A stretch of DNA of 64,000 bases, from the NCBI RefSeq assembly GCF_900104555.1, contig NZ_FNJU01000005.1:194216-258215 (forward strand). Reading direction: 5' to 3'. The stretch comes from Litchfieldia salsa. GTDB lineage: Bacteria > Bacillota > Bacilli > Bacillales > Bacillaceae_L. This document shows, in pieces, positions 18,119-27,867 of the stretch (positions within the stretch are counted from its first letter, which is position 1; each line of letters begins with the position of its first letter). Below the pieces are notes generated by a model. It was not told the DNA's origin, searched no databases, and was given only the letters and a program-made list of their open reading frames with translations. The translations under genes and the position numbers were made by a program.

Positions 18119-18142
18119 TACTCATTTTTCTATATTAAATTA

Positions 18143-18229
18143 CTATGCCCAAGAAGCACCAATGATAATTAGTAAAATAAACAATACTACAACTAATGCA
18201 AACCCGCTTCCATGTGTAAATGTTGACAT
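18143..18229 (-). CDS. YjcZ-family micro-protein, 28 aa
   Basis: It begins MSTFTHGSGF and continues into the family helix [25 protein letters not shown] precedes ATG. The helix is almost identical to those at 4.0-4.3 kb. Proteins of this size and sequence include the small spore-coat assembly factor type in Bacillus; a sporulation role is inferred. Confidence 0.8.
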   Translation of the reverse strand: MSTFTHGSGFALVVVLFILLIIIGASWA

Positions 18230-18290
18230 AAAATACAACTCCCCTTTATTTTTATATTCTTATGGTCTTTATTTGTCATTATGCTTTATA

Positions 18291-18377
18291 TTAGGCCAAA
18301 GAAGCACCTACAATAATCAATAAAATAAACAACACAACGATTAACGCGAATCCACCATTAAAACCAGTGTGACTCAT
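18291..18377 (-). CDS. YjcZ-family micro-protein, 28 aa
   Basis: It begins MSHTGFNGGF followed by [25 protein letters not shown] precedes ATG. It is a tandem paralogue of the gene 60 bp downstream on the same strand. Confidence 0.8.
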   Translation of the reverse strand: MSHTGFNGGFALIVVLFILLIIVGASLA

Positions 18378-18627
18378 AATAACACCTCCTCTTTGAGTTG
18401 TTACTTTATCCTATGCACTTACCATGAAAATGTCATGGGCATGCGCCCTTACCCTTCAATTTAGGCTTGTTCGGATCTTTTAGTCTGTTTCCTAAGTTAA
18501 ATAGCAAACAAAGTTTCCAAAAACAGCTAAATAAATAAATCATTAGCTTTCAATCTAAAGGGAAAATATGATATAGTATTTCATGTGGCTTTTTCCAATA
18601 AACTTACATAGTAGGAGATGTATCTAA

Positions 18628-19452
18628 ATGAAGAAATTCGTGATTGCGCTAACAACTACAGCTAGCCTACTCGCACTAAGTGCTTGTAATAATTCAGCTG
18701 ATAATTCTGATGTAATTGCTGAAACGAGTGCTGGTAATATTACAAAGGAAGAGTTCTATACTTCCATGAAAACACAGGTCGGTAGTGAAATCTTGAAAGA
18801 TATGATCTATGTTAAAGCATTAGATGAAAAGTACGAAGTGACAAAAGAAGAGTTAGACAAGCAATATGAAACAATTAAAACAAGCTATGGTCCACAATTT
18901 GATGCAATTGTTGAACAACGTGGAGAAGAAGCAATCCGAGAATTAATTCGTACTGATTTACTAAAGCAAAAAGCTGCTAAAGCATCAATTACCGAAATTG
19001 TAAAAGCTAGTCATATTTTAGTTGAAGACGAAGCTACTGCAAAAGAAGTACTAGCTAAGTTAGAAGAAGGAAAAACGTTTGAAGAGCTTGCAGCTGAATA
19101 CTCTTCAGATGGATCTGCTGCTCAAGGTGGAGAATTAGGATGGTTCCCAAAAGGACAAATGGTACCAGAATTTGAAGAAGCAGCATTTACTTTAGGTAAA
19201 GGTGAAGTAAGTGAACCTGTTAAATCACAATTTGGATATCATATTATTAAAGTTACTGAAACAAAAGAAGACTTTGACAAATTAAGTGACGAAGAAAAAG
19301 ATACAATCATCGGTACGATTCTTCAACAAAATACAGCATTACTACAAACAGCACTTGATGAAGCAATAACTGATGTAGAAATTGAAATAAAAGATAAGGA
19401 TTTAGAAGGTATCTTTGATACTGCAACTGATACTGCAACAGATACCAAATAA
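18628..19452 (+). CDS. prsA: foldase lipoprotein PrsA
   Basis: 274 residues. A lipoprotein signal ends at LLALSAC with the lipidated Cys20. A parvulin PPIC domain spans roughly 122-212 ([14 protein letters not shown] ... [21 protein letters not shown] ... QFGYHIIKV), flanked by helical foldase regions, and a Thr/Asp-rich tail carries a short repeat (TATDTATD). PrsA assists folding of exported proteins at the outer face of the membrane. AGGAGATG precedes ATG. It is monocistronic with its own terminator, near scoC and yhaL as in B. subtilis. Confidence 0.97.
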   Translation: MKKFVIALTTTASLLALSACNNSADNSDVIAETSAGNITKEEFYTSMKTQVGSEILKDMIYVKALDEKYEVTKEELDKQYETIKTSYGPQFDAIVEQRGEEAIRELIRTDLLKQKAAKASITEIVKASHILVEDEATAKEVLAKLEEGKTFEELAAEYSSDGSAAQGGELGWFPKGQMVPEFEEAAFTLGKGEVSEPVKSQFGYHIIKVTETKEDFDKLSDEEKDTIIGTILQQNTALLQTALDEAITDVEIEIKDKDLEGIFDTATDTATDTK

Positions 19453-19489
19453 ATTCTATATACTAAACGATACTAACTGTACGTTATAA

Positions 19490-19537
19490 AAAGGCTGTCC
19501 CATTCAATGTGCTAAGCACTTATGGGACAGCCTTTAT
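19490..19537 (+). terminator. terminator of prsA
   Basis: AAAGGCTGTCCCAT pairs perfectly with ATGGGACAGCCTTT across a 19-nt loop that can form an inner hairpin (GTGCTAAGCAC). Confidence 0.75.
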
Positions 19538-19553
19538 GTTTGTGTAATCTGTG

Positions 19554-19754
19554 TTACATTGTTTCTACTTTTTTAATTTCAGATTTTCTAAGTTCCTTTT
19601 CATTATTTATTCTGTCAATATAGACTTGTCCTTCACGTTCAATAAAAGAATCTTCAACCTGCTTCTCTTCTTTTGAAGTTCTGACGATCATATAAGCACT
19701 AAAAACAATTCCTACAAGAGCTAAATAAATCCACCATGGAGTTGTAAATAACAT
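19554..19754 (-). CDS. yhaL: sporulation-associated protein YhaL
   Basis: 66 residues: one N-terminal helix (MLFTTPWWIYLALVGIVFSA) and a charged, basic/acidic tail with EEKQVEDSFIEREG. Length and pattern match YhaL, a sporulation-controlled membrane protein of unknown mechanism. ATG at 19754 is chosen because AAGGAGG stands 9 nt before it; the TTG two codons earlier is too close. Confidence 0.85.
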   Translation of the reverse strand: MLFTTPWWIYLALVGIVFSAYMIVRTSKEEKQVEDSFIEREGQVYIDRINNEKELRKSEIKKVETM

Positions 19755-19857
19755 GAACAACTACCTCCTTGTCCCATTCGTTTTTACTACTATATGACCT
19801 GAATCTCTCTCTTATAACTACTTTTTCCTTATAATAGATCCAACTTCTTTATCTATC

Positions 19858-22854
19858 TTAAGCCCTTAACTCGCTTAAGCTGATACATTCTTGTGGATTA
19901 AATAAACTTACAACATGTTCATGACATGTGAAGAACATAACTTGCTGGTTATTCGAAATTTCTTTTAATAGCACGACAACATTTTCCAGTCTTTTTCCAT
20001 CAAAATTGACAAAACTGTCGTCAATTAAAAAAGGAACCTTTTCATTTACACTAATGGTTTTTGCTAATGCAAAGCGAATCGCTACATATATTTGTTCTGC
20101 TGTTGCTTGACTTAACTCATCAGGGGTGAACCTTATACCATCCTTTCTTTCAATTATAAAGCCCGCTTTCCCCTCTTTAGGATACACCCTTACATATGTT
20201 CCATTTGTAAGTATAGTCAAATATCTTTCAGCAGTCTTTAATAACTGTGGTAACCGCACATCTCGATATTGTTGGATCGTTTTCTCAAGTAGATCTTTGG
20301 CTACAGACATGATTGCCCATTCTTTAGCGTGCTCTTGAAAACTAGATTGTGCAAATCGATAATCATGGAAAACTTCAGCATACACCCCACCCTCTTCAAG
20401 CTCTTCAATTCTTATCTTCGTTTCAGAAAGCTGATGCTGTATTTCTTTTAGTTTCTCTTTATTATGTCTTAGTTCTATTTCAACTTTTTCAATCTTCCTT
20501 TCATCATTCAAAGCATCTAGCCACTCCTCTTCAACTAAAGGATAGCTTGATAGTTGAGCATCTACTAATAATAGGCGTTCTTTAATTCTACTAGCTCTCT
20601 CAGCTACTTTAGCTTTTCTTCTAAACTCCTCTTCTGTTTGCACATTTGCTTGTGCTAACAATGTTTCTACATCTTTCAAAACAAAATTAACTTCAGATTG
20701 CAACTGGGCAACATCTTCATCTATCTCTTCAACCTTTTTAGTAGTATGGGTTAATTCTTCTAAAACAGATGTTTGTTGTTTGATTGCTTGGTTAATCCTT
20801 TCTAAAACAATGAGTGAGTCTGACTGATCGACTTCAACCTTACATGCCTCACCAATAAATTTGATCATGCTATCAAACTCTTCTATTTGTGACTTTATTA
20901 AGTTTATCTGCTCTATACACTCATTCTTTTCTCTTATACATTGTTTTAATCTTACAATCACGTTATAAATATCAATGAGCTGCTCACTAGTCTCAGGTAT
21001 TTTATATTTTTCACATTGTTCTACTAATTTCTTTTTAACCTTAAAATATTCCTGTTCCCATATTTCATACTGATTAACAATACGATCATATGAACGTTCT
21101 AGTTGACCAAAATTCGCTCTTTCCACCTCTAAAAGTTGCTGTACTTGTGAATTCTTTGATAACCTTACTTGTACTTCGTTATAGTCAGCATCATTAAACG
21201 ACTCCACATCTGGTGTGAGTTCTTTTAGCTGCTTTATCAATTCCATTTTATCCGCTTGAAGTTCAGATAACATGCTGCTCGTTGATTGTTTCAATAAACT
21301 AAAATAAATGATAGGTGTCACAAACGCAAATAAGAGTGGAAACAGACCAGAAGTCCATGTACCGGCAGTAAATAAATAGATAGAAAATCCTAGTAAAACA
21401 AGTGCTATAACTAAAAAGATTCCAAATCCTTTCTTCATTTGTCTGTTTTTACTAGTTTCTATGTTTACTCTCTTTCGATCATTTTGATCAATAGATTTAA
21501 GTAAGCTTTCCTTAACATTGTTACGATGTCCTCGAGACTTAAAACGATCATATTCTCTTTCTAATTGTCTTTGCTCTCCCTCAGGAAGTAGCTCATCCTC
21601 ATACCCTTTTATTTTAAGATCACAATCTTCAAGTGCATCTTTTGCATCATTAAAACTTTGATCTAATATCCTTTTTCTCTGTCGTAATCCTTCGAGTGTT
21701 GAAGATGTTTGTTTAATATGTTCTTTTGCCACTAAACTTGTATCAAATTTCATGATCTCTTCTTCAGCTGCTTCGGTATGTATTAGTTCTTTTTGTTGCT
21801 CTATCTCTTCTATTCTATTTTTACGGACATTGTTTAATTGCTGCAGTTTAAGCTTATTTTCCTCATAGATATTTCTTAAGCGATTCAGTGACTGTATTTC
21901 TTGATCATACTTTAAAATATCTTCATCCAGTAATAGTTCTTTGATTCTCTTCTCCCACTTCGATTTTCTTTCATTGAGGCCGACCAATTGAGTGTTATAT
22001 GGTTGAAGCTGTGAAAGTAATCCATCTAATCTCTTTAAACCATCAATAGGGAAAGGCTCATAGGATGGGAGTTCTTGAAGACTTTCATTTAAATTGTTTT
22101 TCTCTTTTAATAAAGGCTTTATTGATTGAATGAATTCATATGTTTTAAGTTTTTGTTGGTAGTCAATCAAAAGCTGCTCAATTTGCAGTAACTCATTCTG
22201 TAATGCTTCTTTATCCTCCATTAATAAATAATAAGTCTCATTTTTTTCTTTCAGCTTTTTTACTTTTTGATTCATGTCCTTTAATTGTTGAAGTTCTAAA
22301 TTCAAGAACGGTTTCTTGCCATTTGGCTTAAAAAGGGATTCAAGGTTTTTTTCAAGCTTTTGATTGATCAATAATAATGCATCCGTACCTATCGCACCTG
22401 AAGAGAATAGAAATCTACCTAAATCATCTGAACTAAGACGATGTATATTTTGTAGTCCATGCACATTAAACGAAAAGATGCTTTGATAATAACTCCGATC
22501 TAAATTACTAAGTAATTCATGTAGTAATTCCTCTCCATGTATTGAGCCATCTTGCAATTGTACCCTTACATCACCAACAGCTTTGCCAGGAAGCCTTTCT
22601 ATCGTTACTAGTCCAAACTTCTCTGTACCTACAATTAGCTTTCCACCATAGCTTTGAGTGGTCTTTGGCTCATAACGTTGTTCATTTTGTTGTTTTGTCG
22701 GAAAACCAAATAAAATGCTTAAAATAAATGACATCAGCGTAGATTTCCCAGCTTCATTTTTTCCATAGAATACCTGGATATTAGCTGATAGATTATTAAA
22801 TTTTACATTTTCGAATTTACCATAGCCGTAAATATGTAAGCCAATAATCTTCAT
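19858..22854 (-). CDS. yhaN: SbcC/Rad50-like ATPase YhaN
   Basis: 998 residues. Walker A YGKNEAGKST lies near the N terminus, followed by about 400 residues of coiled coil, a central hydrophobic segment (IFLVIALVLLGFSIYLFTAG and a second helix), a further coiled coil, and a C-terminal signature and Walker B (LSQATAEQIYVAIRFALAKT, VPFLIDDSFVNFD). The two central membrane-like helices replace a zinc hook and are typical of YhaN. It overlaps yhaO by 4 bp; together they resemble SbcC-SbcD, so a DNA-end processing complex is inferred. Confidence 0.93.
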   Translation of the reverse strand: MKIIGLHIYGYGKFENVKFNNLSANIQVFYGKNEAGKSTLMSFILSILFGFPTKQQNEQRYEPKTTQSYGGKLIVGTEKFGLVTIERLPGKAVGDVRVQLQDGSIHGEELLHELLSNLDRSYYQSIFSFNVHGLQNIHRLSSDDLGRFLFSSGAIGTDALLLINQKLEKNLESLFKPNGKKPFLNLELQQLKDMNQKVKKLKEKNETYYLLMEDKEALQNELLQIEQLLIDYQQKLKTYEFIQSIKPLLKEKNNLNESLQELPSYEPFPIDGLKRLDGLLSQLQPYNTQLVGLNERKSKWEKRIKELLLDEDILKYDQEIQSLNRLRNIYEENKLKLQQLNNVRKNRIEEIEQQKELIHTEAAEEEIMKFDTSLVAKEHIKQTSSTLEGLRQRKRILDQSFNDAKDALEDCDLKIKGYEDELLPEGEQRQLEREYDRFKSRGHRNNVKESLLKSIDQNDRKRVNIETSKNRQMKKGFGIFLVIALVLLGFSIYLFTAGTWTSGLFPLLFAFVTPIIYFSLLKQSTSSMLSELQADKMELIKQLKELTPDVESFNDADYNEVQVRLSKNSQVQQLLEVERANFGQLERSYDRIVNQYEIWEQEYFKVKKKLVEQCEKYKIPETSEQLIDIYNVIVRLKQCIREKNECIEQINLIKSQIEEFDSMIKFIGEACKVEVDQSDSLIVLERINQAIKQQTSVLEELTHTTKKVEEIDEDVAQLQSEVNFVLKDVETLLAQANVQTEEEFRRKAKVAERASRIKERLLLVDAQLSSYPLVEEEWLDALNDERKIEKVEIELRHNKEKLKEIQHQLSETKIRIEELEEGGVYAEVFHDYRFAQSSFQEHAKEWAIMSVAKDLLEKTIQQYRDVRLPQLLKTAERYLTILTNGTYVRVYPKEGKAGFIIERKDGIRFTPDELSQATAEQIYVAIRFALAKTISVNEKVPFLIDDSFVNFDGKRLENVVVLLKEISNNQQVMFFTCHEHVVSLFNPQECISLSELRA

Positions 22855-24098
22855 GAATGTCCTCCAATCGACCGTTGGTTATAAATTGAATTTAACAGCA
22901 ACTCTTCTGCCTGTTTAAGGATTTCTTCCTCTTCTGCTTTAGTTAATTCATCCAAAAACCTGCGGGCTATTGGATGTCCATATAAAGGATTTATAGCGTC
23001 TTTTGTATAATCATACGAATCAATGATATTTACTAAATCACCTAGGAAGGATGCTTCACTTTTAATGCTCTCCCGATCTATTTTAATTTGACTATAAACT
23101 TTAAGAGAAATAACATATACAAAGTTTTCTAGCTCTTCTTCACCTTCCTGGATCATGTGAAGTACGTCTTCAAGAACAAGCGAATCCATTAAGATAGGAT
23201 GCAATTCACCATTTCCGGTCAACTCAATAGAAAGGAATACAGCTTCCATACCTTTTCGATAACCATTTATTACTTGAAAAAGATGATCAATTAATTCCGA
23301 TATTTTCGACATGTTATTAATTGAGATACTCACATGTTCCCAAATGATATCAGCAGTTTTGTGGAAAGTGGGTATCGCATCTTCTGCGGTTAGGTGAACG
23401 ATATACCCTCCCTTATCACCACTTTCCTTCCTATGCCTTCCCTGTATATTGCCAGGATACATGATGAGTGGTTGATTAGAAAGAACTTGACTCTTATGTA
23501 TATGTCCTAGTGCCCAATAATCAAATTTCTTCTGAAGCAATTGTTCTACCTTAAAAGGTGCATATTGATTATGCTCTTTAGCTCCTTCAACGCTCCCATG
23601 TAAAATACCAATATGAAAATCTGCATCTTCTTTCTTGGTATAGTATTTAGTCATATTTTCAGTTACTGCTCTTTGTGGGTAACTAAATCCGTAGATATGA
23701 ACCCTACTATTTAAATCTTTTGTAAAGGTCTTTACCTCCACTTCATCACTTTTGAAAACATGGACATGGTCAGGCCACTCAATTTCATACCATTCTGCAC
23801 CTACGTGATCATGGTTACCATGAACAATATATACTTGAATGCTATGGGTACTTAGCCTTTGAAGTTCTTTTCGAAAACGGGCTTGAGCGCGAATACTTCG
23901 ATTCTCTTGGTCAAAAATATCACCTGCAATGATCATAAAGTCTACTTTTTCTCTAATAGCAAGAGAGATTAGTCTTGTAAACGACTGAAAAGTACTTTCT
24001 CTAATTCTTTTATATATTTGCTCTGGTAGCTTTTTTAATCCGATAAATGGACTATCTAAATGCAAATCTGCAATATGTAAAAACCTAACTGATTTCAT
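22851..24098 (-). CDS. yhaO: SbcD/Mre11-like phosphoesterase YhaO
   Basis: 415 residues from ATG at 24098, chosen over an upstream ATG at 24122 because AAGGGAGAG precedes it and it gives MKSVRFLHIADLHLDSPF. Metallophosphoesterase motifs are intact: D-x-H (ADLHLD), GDIFD, GNHDH, and ALGHIHKSQ. Members are Mn-dependent nucleases acting with a Rad50-like ATPase. It is the first gene of the pair with yhaN. In B. subtilis the exoribonuclease gene yhaM follows yhaN; here it does not. Confidence 0.93.
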   Translation of the reverse strand: MKSVRFLHIADLHLDSPFIGLKKLPEQIYKRIRESTFQSFTRLISLAIREKVDFMIIAGDIFDQENRSIRAQARFRKELQRLSTHSIQVYIVHGNHDHVGAEWYEIEWPDHVHVFKSDEVEVKTFTKDLNSRVHIYGFSYPQRAVTENMTKYYTKKEDADFHIGILHGSVEGAKEHNQYAPFKVEQLLQKKFDYWALGHIHKSQVLSNQPLIMYPGNIQGRHRKESGDKGGYIVHLTAEDAIPTFHKTADIIWEHVSISINNMSKISELIDHLFQVINGYRKGMEAVFLSIELTGNGELHPILMDSLVLEDVLHMIQEGEEELENFVYVISLKVYSQIKIDRESIKSEASFLGDLVNIIDSYDYTKDAINPLYGHPIARRFLDELTKAEEEEILKQAEELLLNSIYNQRSIGGHS

Positions 24099-24183
24099 AA
24101 TACTCTCCCTTTTAATTAACACGATCTTAATATTTCTTATTTTATCATTTCAAAAACACGAATGCACGTTCTACAACCATATA

Positions 24184-24221
24184 TCACAAAAAGCTCAGAG
24201 TTTATATTTACTCTGAGCTTT
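24184..24221 (-). terminator. terminator of yhaQ-yhaP
   Basis: On the minus strand AAAGCTCAGAGT pairs perfectly with ACTCTGAGCTTT and is followed by TTTGTG, making a T run across the stem end. Confidence 0.75.
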
Positions 24222-24254
24222 AATATTGAATAATCAATAAAGATATTTTCCAAG

Positions 24255-25508
24255 CTATTTTGATTTAGATAATTGAATGGCTTTTATTATATCCTTGAAG
24301 GATGAGCTTTTTCCATACATCAATACCCCACCACGATAGACACTTGCACCGAAAATGGCTAATGCTGTAATCGTTAAAACAAGCAACCCAATACCCAATC
24401 CAATTTCCCAGAAAGGAATATTTAACATTCCTACTCGTAAAAACATGATCATAGGAGTGAAGAATGGTATAAACGATGTAACCGTCACAAATGTAGAATC
24501 TGGATTACTCAACCCAAACATGGCAATCATAAATGCTCCTACAATTAAGAGAGTCATTGGTGTAATCATTTGCTGTACATCTTCAATTCTACTTACTAGT
24601 GAACCAAGAAATGCGGCAAGAGTCGCAAATAGAAAGTAGCCTAAGAGAAAGAAGATAATCGCATACACAAAGGTTGCTACAGGTAATTGTCCAAATCCAA
24701 AGAATTCAAACATCCCACCTTCTAGACTATTTAAATTCTGTTTAAGGGACGTATATCCAACTAATAGAATAACTGCGAATTGGGTAATGCTCAGTAAGCC
24801 AATACCAAGAATCTTTCCAAACATTTGTTTCACCGGAGACACACTAGAAATTAAAATTTCCATAACCCGTGAGGACTTTTCTGTCGCCACTTCCATTGCA
24901 ATCATACTAGCATACATGATTACAGCCATATAAATGATAAATAAAAGAATGTAGACAAGTCCTCTTGCCTGATTTAATTCTTCCTCTGTTTTGGCATTCT
25001 GCTCTAAAGCAACCTGTTCCATCTTAACAGGTGAGAACAATGTATCTAATTGCTCTGAAGTAATGCCTAAGCTCTCAGTGGCAATTGCAACCTTCAACGA
25101 TTGCAGACCTTGTTGAAGCTGTGATGAAACTTGAGTATCAGTCACAGTCATAGCCTTATATATCCCCTGAGGCAATTGCTCTTGATCTAAACTAATTTTC
25201 AAGTAACCCGTGTAATCTCCATTAATAACCTTGTCCTCTAACTCTTGTTCTTCCATTTTAACTTCCTCAAGAAGTAATTGTGTATTAATCATGGACAATT
25301 GCTGTTCAAAGGCTGGATATAATTCACCGGTTTCATCCAAAACGGCTATCTTTTCTTTTTGATCATTTTGATCAAATGTATTAATTATATTTTCAATGTT
25401 TGTTAGTCCTACAACAATCAATGAAGTAATAATGGTTGTAATGATAAACGATTTCGTTCTTAATTTTGCCCAATAAGTATGCCATAGAATAATCCAGAAC
25501 TTATTCAT
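24255..25508 (-). CDS. yhaP: ABC-2 type permease YhaP (NatB-like)
   Basis: 417 residues from ATG at 25508, within the coupling region of yhaQ (8-bp overlap) and preceded by AAGGTGGG. One N-terminal helix, a roughly 140-residue extracellular loop, then five to six helices with GGVLMYG near the end: the ABC2_membrane_3 layout of NatB. NatAB exports sodium in B. subtilis; YhaQP is a paralogue whose substrate is not settled. Confidence 0.88.
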   Translation of the reverse strand: MNKFWIILWHTYWAKLRTKSFIITTIITSLIVVGLTNIENIINTFDQNDQKEKIAVLDETGELYPAFEQQLSMINTQLLLEEVKMEEQELEDKVINGDYTGYLKISLDQEQLPQGIYKAMTVTDTQVSSQLQQGLQSLKVAIATESLGITSEQLDTLFSPVKMEQVALEQNAKTEEELNQARGLVYILLFIIYMAVIMYASMIAMEVATEKSSRVMEILISSVSPVKQMFGKILGIGLLSITQFAVILLVGYTSLKQNLNSLEGGMFEFFGFGQLPVATFVYAIIFFLLGYFLFATLAAFLGSLVSRIEDVQQMITPMTLLIVGAFMIAMFGLSNPDSTFVTVTSFIPFFTPMIMFLRVGMLNIPFWEIGLGIGLLVLTITALAIFGASVYRGGVLMYGKSSSFKDIIKAIQLSKSK

Positions 25509-26400
25509 ATGATGCACCCACCTTTTCGATGAAGATATCATTTAATGATGGTTCTTCTAGAACAAATTTGCGCACAAATCCTTTATTTGAGATTGCTTTG
25601 AACAGATCCTGAGCAATCTCTTCATTTTCAATTTGAAGAATTAACCCTTCTGCTGTTTCCTTCACCTTTGTTACACCTTGAATGTCTTTAATCTCTGATA
25701 AATCAAAGTCAGCATGTATGATAACATTCTTCCGTCCAAATGAGCGCTTAATTTCTTTAAGTGATCCGTGAACAATTGGTTTCCCGTGATGCATGATGCA
25801 TAGCTGGTCACATAACTCTTCAACATGCTCCATTCTGTGGCTCGAAAACACAATTGAGGTTCCATTATTCTTCAGTTGAAGAACGGCATCCTTTAATAAT
25901 TCAACATTAACAGGATCAAGTCCACTAAATGGCTCATCTAATATTAGAAGCTTTGGTTTGTGAATGACTGACGCGATAAATTGGATTTTCTGTTGATTTC
26001 CCTTAGAAAGTTCTTCTACCTTCTTATTTGCGTATTCCGGTACATTAAATCGTTCTAACCAGTAATGCATCTCCTTAATAATGGATTTTTTATCCATCCC
26101 TCTTAATCTTGCTAAATAAACAAGTTGATCTACTACCTTAAGTTTTGGATAGAGTCCACGCTCTTCTGGTAGATAACCAACTAGATGACTTGTTTCATAG
26201 TTAATTGGCTTCTCTTGCCAAGTAATCTCTCCACCTGATGGATGAAGCAGACCAAGAATCATCCTAAACGTTGTGGTTTTCCCAGCTCCATTTGCCCCTA
26301 AAAATCCAAACATCTCTTTTTCTGGTATTTCAATTGATAAGTGATCAACTGCAATAAAAGAGCCAAACTTCTTGGTCACATTCTTTATTCTCAATGTCAT
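25501..26400 (-). CDS. yhaQ: ABC transporter ATP-binding protein YhaQ (NatA-like)
   Basis: 299 residues. Walker A is GANGAGKTT, the signature LSKGNQQKIQF, Walker B LLILDEPFSGLD, and the H-loop SSHRMEHVEEL. A C-terminal domain of about 80 residues follows, as in NatA-type ATPases. It pairs with yhaP, which begins inside its last codons. First gene of the operon; AGGTAAAAAAT lies before ATG. Confidence 0.9.
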   Translation of the reverse strand: MTLRIKNVTKKFGSFIAVDHLSIEIPEKEMFGFLGANGAGKTTTFRMILGLLHPSGGEITWQEKPINYETSHLVGYLPEERGLYPKLKVVDQLVYLARLRGMDKKSIIKEMHYWLERFNVPEYANKKVEELSKGNQQKIQFIASVIHKPKLLILDEPFSGLDPVNVELLKDAVLQLKNNGTSIVFSSHRMEHVEELCDQLCIMHHGKPIVHGSLKEIKRSFGRKNVIIHADFDLSEIKDIQGVTKVKETAEGLILQIENEEIAQDLFKAISNKGFVRKFVLEEPSLNDIFIEKVGASYE

Positions 26401-26505
26401 ATTTTTTACCTCCCATTTATTCCAATAGACACTACGTGTTGGATGTTATAAAAGATTCATATATTTCAAATTAACTTAAACTAAGCACCTATAATAGGAA
26501 ACTGG

Positions 26506-26537
26506 AATAAATAAAGACCAAATCTTGGGATTTGGTC
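26506..26537 (-). terminator. terminator of galM
   Basis: On the minus strand GACCAAATC pairs with GATTTGGTC and is followed by TTTATTTATT. Confidence 0.7.
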
Positions 26538-26558
26538 GGTTCGTTCATTCAATTTAGT

Positions 26559-27602
26559 TTATGTAGAAAAAATAAACTTTGTCTGAGTGCGATATTCTTT
26601 CCCTTTTTCTACTACACAAGAAGAAAAATGTGGTTGATGAATTGAATCAGGCGGTCCTTGAGTTTCAAGGCATAGACCATAATGTTTTGTAGACGCTACT
26701 CCTGGGAGATGGAAATTGCCTTCTAGCTGATTTCCAGTATATAAAACTACACAAGGCTCATCCGTTTCAATGGTAAGTTTTCTTCCGCTCGTTTCATCTA
26801 CTAAGACAATTTCTTGATCATGATTTTGGGATAATAAGAATGGATGATCATACCCATTACCTGCAAGTATATTTTGCGCATATGTTGCTTCAATTCCATC
26901 CTTAATTTGTCTACCTTGACGGAAATCAAATGTTGTATCCTTTACATCAATTAATTCACCTGTTGGCATTAATTCGTCATTTAGTTCAATAAACTGATCA
27001 CTTTTCATCGTTAATACATGCTCAGCAATACTACGTTTACTATCTCCACTTAAATTAAAATAAGTGTGATTAGTAAGATTAACCAGGGTTGTTTTATCAG
27101 TAGTACCTTGATAAGAAATAAGAAGTTCATTTTGGTTATTCAGTGTATAAACGACTTTTAGACTTAATGTTCCAGGATAGCCCTCTTCTTGATCAGGACT
27201 TGTATAATAAAATTCAACACCTGCTTCATCTGCACTTTCAAATACAGCAGAATTCCAAAGAACATGGCTATAACCTTGTTCTCCACCATGTAAATGATTA
27301 TTTCCATCGTTCTTCGCTAATGTGTAGGTTGTAGCTTCTAATTCAAATTCAGCACCGCTTATACGCCCTGCAACTCGGCCACACACAGCACCGAAAAAAG
27401 TAGGGTTTTTCTTATATTCTTCAAAAGTATCAAACCCTAATACAACGTTTTCAATATTCCCATCACGGTCTGGTGTCTTAATATTAGTTATTACACATCC
27501 AAAGTTAATACAAGACAGCTCCATACCATTGTTATTCTTTAAAGTGTATTCAAACACTGTTTCTCCGTTCAATTCTCCATAGTTTCTTTGTGATACATTC
27601 AT
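26559..27602 (-). CDS. galM: aldose 1-epimerase
   Basis: 347 residues, the usual GalM length. Family motifs include GAVCGRVAGRI, NNHLHGGEQGYSHVLW (His in the active site), NLTNHTYFNLSGD with the second catalytic His, and a C-terminal CLETQGPPDSIHQPHF containing the catalytic Glu. It interconverts alpha and beta anomers of galactose or glucose in the cytosol. It is a single gene, not beside other gal genes. A LacI/cre-like palindrome lies upstream. Confidence 0.93.
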   Translation of the reverse strand: MNVSQRNYGELNGETVFEYTLKNNNGMELSCINFGCVITNIKTPDRDGNIENVVLGFDTFEEYKKNPTFFGAVCGRVAGRISGAEFELEATTYTLAKNDGNNHLHGGEQGYSHVLWNSAVFESADEAGVEFYYTSPDQEEGYPGTLSLKVVYTLNNQNELLISYQGTTDKTTLVNLTNHTYFNLSGDSKRSIAEHVLTMKSDQFIELNDELMPTGELIDVKDTTFDFRQGRQIKDGIEATYAQNILAGNGYDHPFLLSQNHDQEIVLVDETSGRKLTIETDEPCVVLYTGNQLEGNFHLPGVASTKHYGLCLETQGPPDSIHQPHFSSCVVEKGKEYRTQTKFIFST

Positions 27603-27655
27603 TTGTTAATCAACCTTCTTTCTGCTTTTTATAAAATTAAACTTAATGACTCTTG

Positions 27656-27669
27656 AGTAAGCGTTTACT
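27656..27669 (-). promoter_or_regulatory. LacI/GalR or cre-like operator upstream of galM
   Basis: AGTAAGCGTTTACT is a near-perfect palindrome with the central CG of LacI-family and CcpA (cre) operators. It lies 54-67 bp before the galM start. It misses the outer TG/CA bases of consensus cre, so a GalR-type regulator is equally possible. Confidence 0.4.
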
Positions 27670-27801
27670 ATCAAAAGAGATATAATCCTATTAATTCTTT
27701 GAAAGGCTTCTTCCAATGATTACATTTTACCGATTTTTCCACATAAATGAAACATATCTTTTGAAATTTCCTTAACAAAATAATAAATCATTAACATTTA
27801 T

Positions 27802-27841
27802 AAAAACAAGTAGGATACGCTAACGTTTCCTACTTGTTTTT
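27802..27841. terminator. bidirectional terminator downstream of hemZ
   Basis: AAAAACAAGTAGGA pairs with TCCTACTTGTTTTT with an 12-nt loop. Ends leftward hemZ transcripts. Confidence 0.8.
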
Positions 27842-27867
27842 AGGATTACAGTTATGTTAGTAATTTG

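Noticed and set aside
17904-18125. 73-aa minus-strand ORF in the family B repeat
   Set aside because: Repeat-derived frame with no SD and no conservation between copies.
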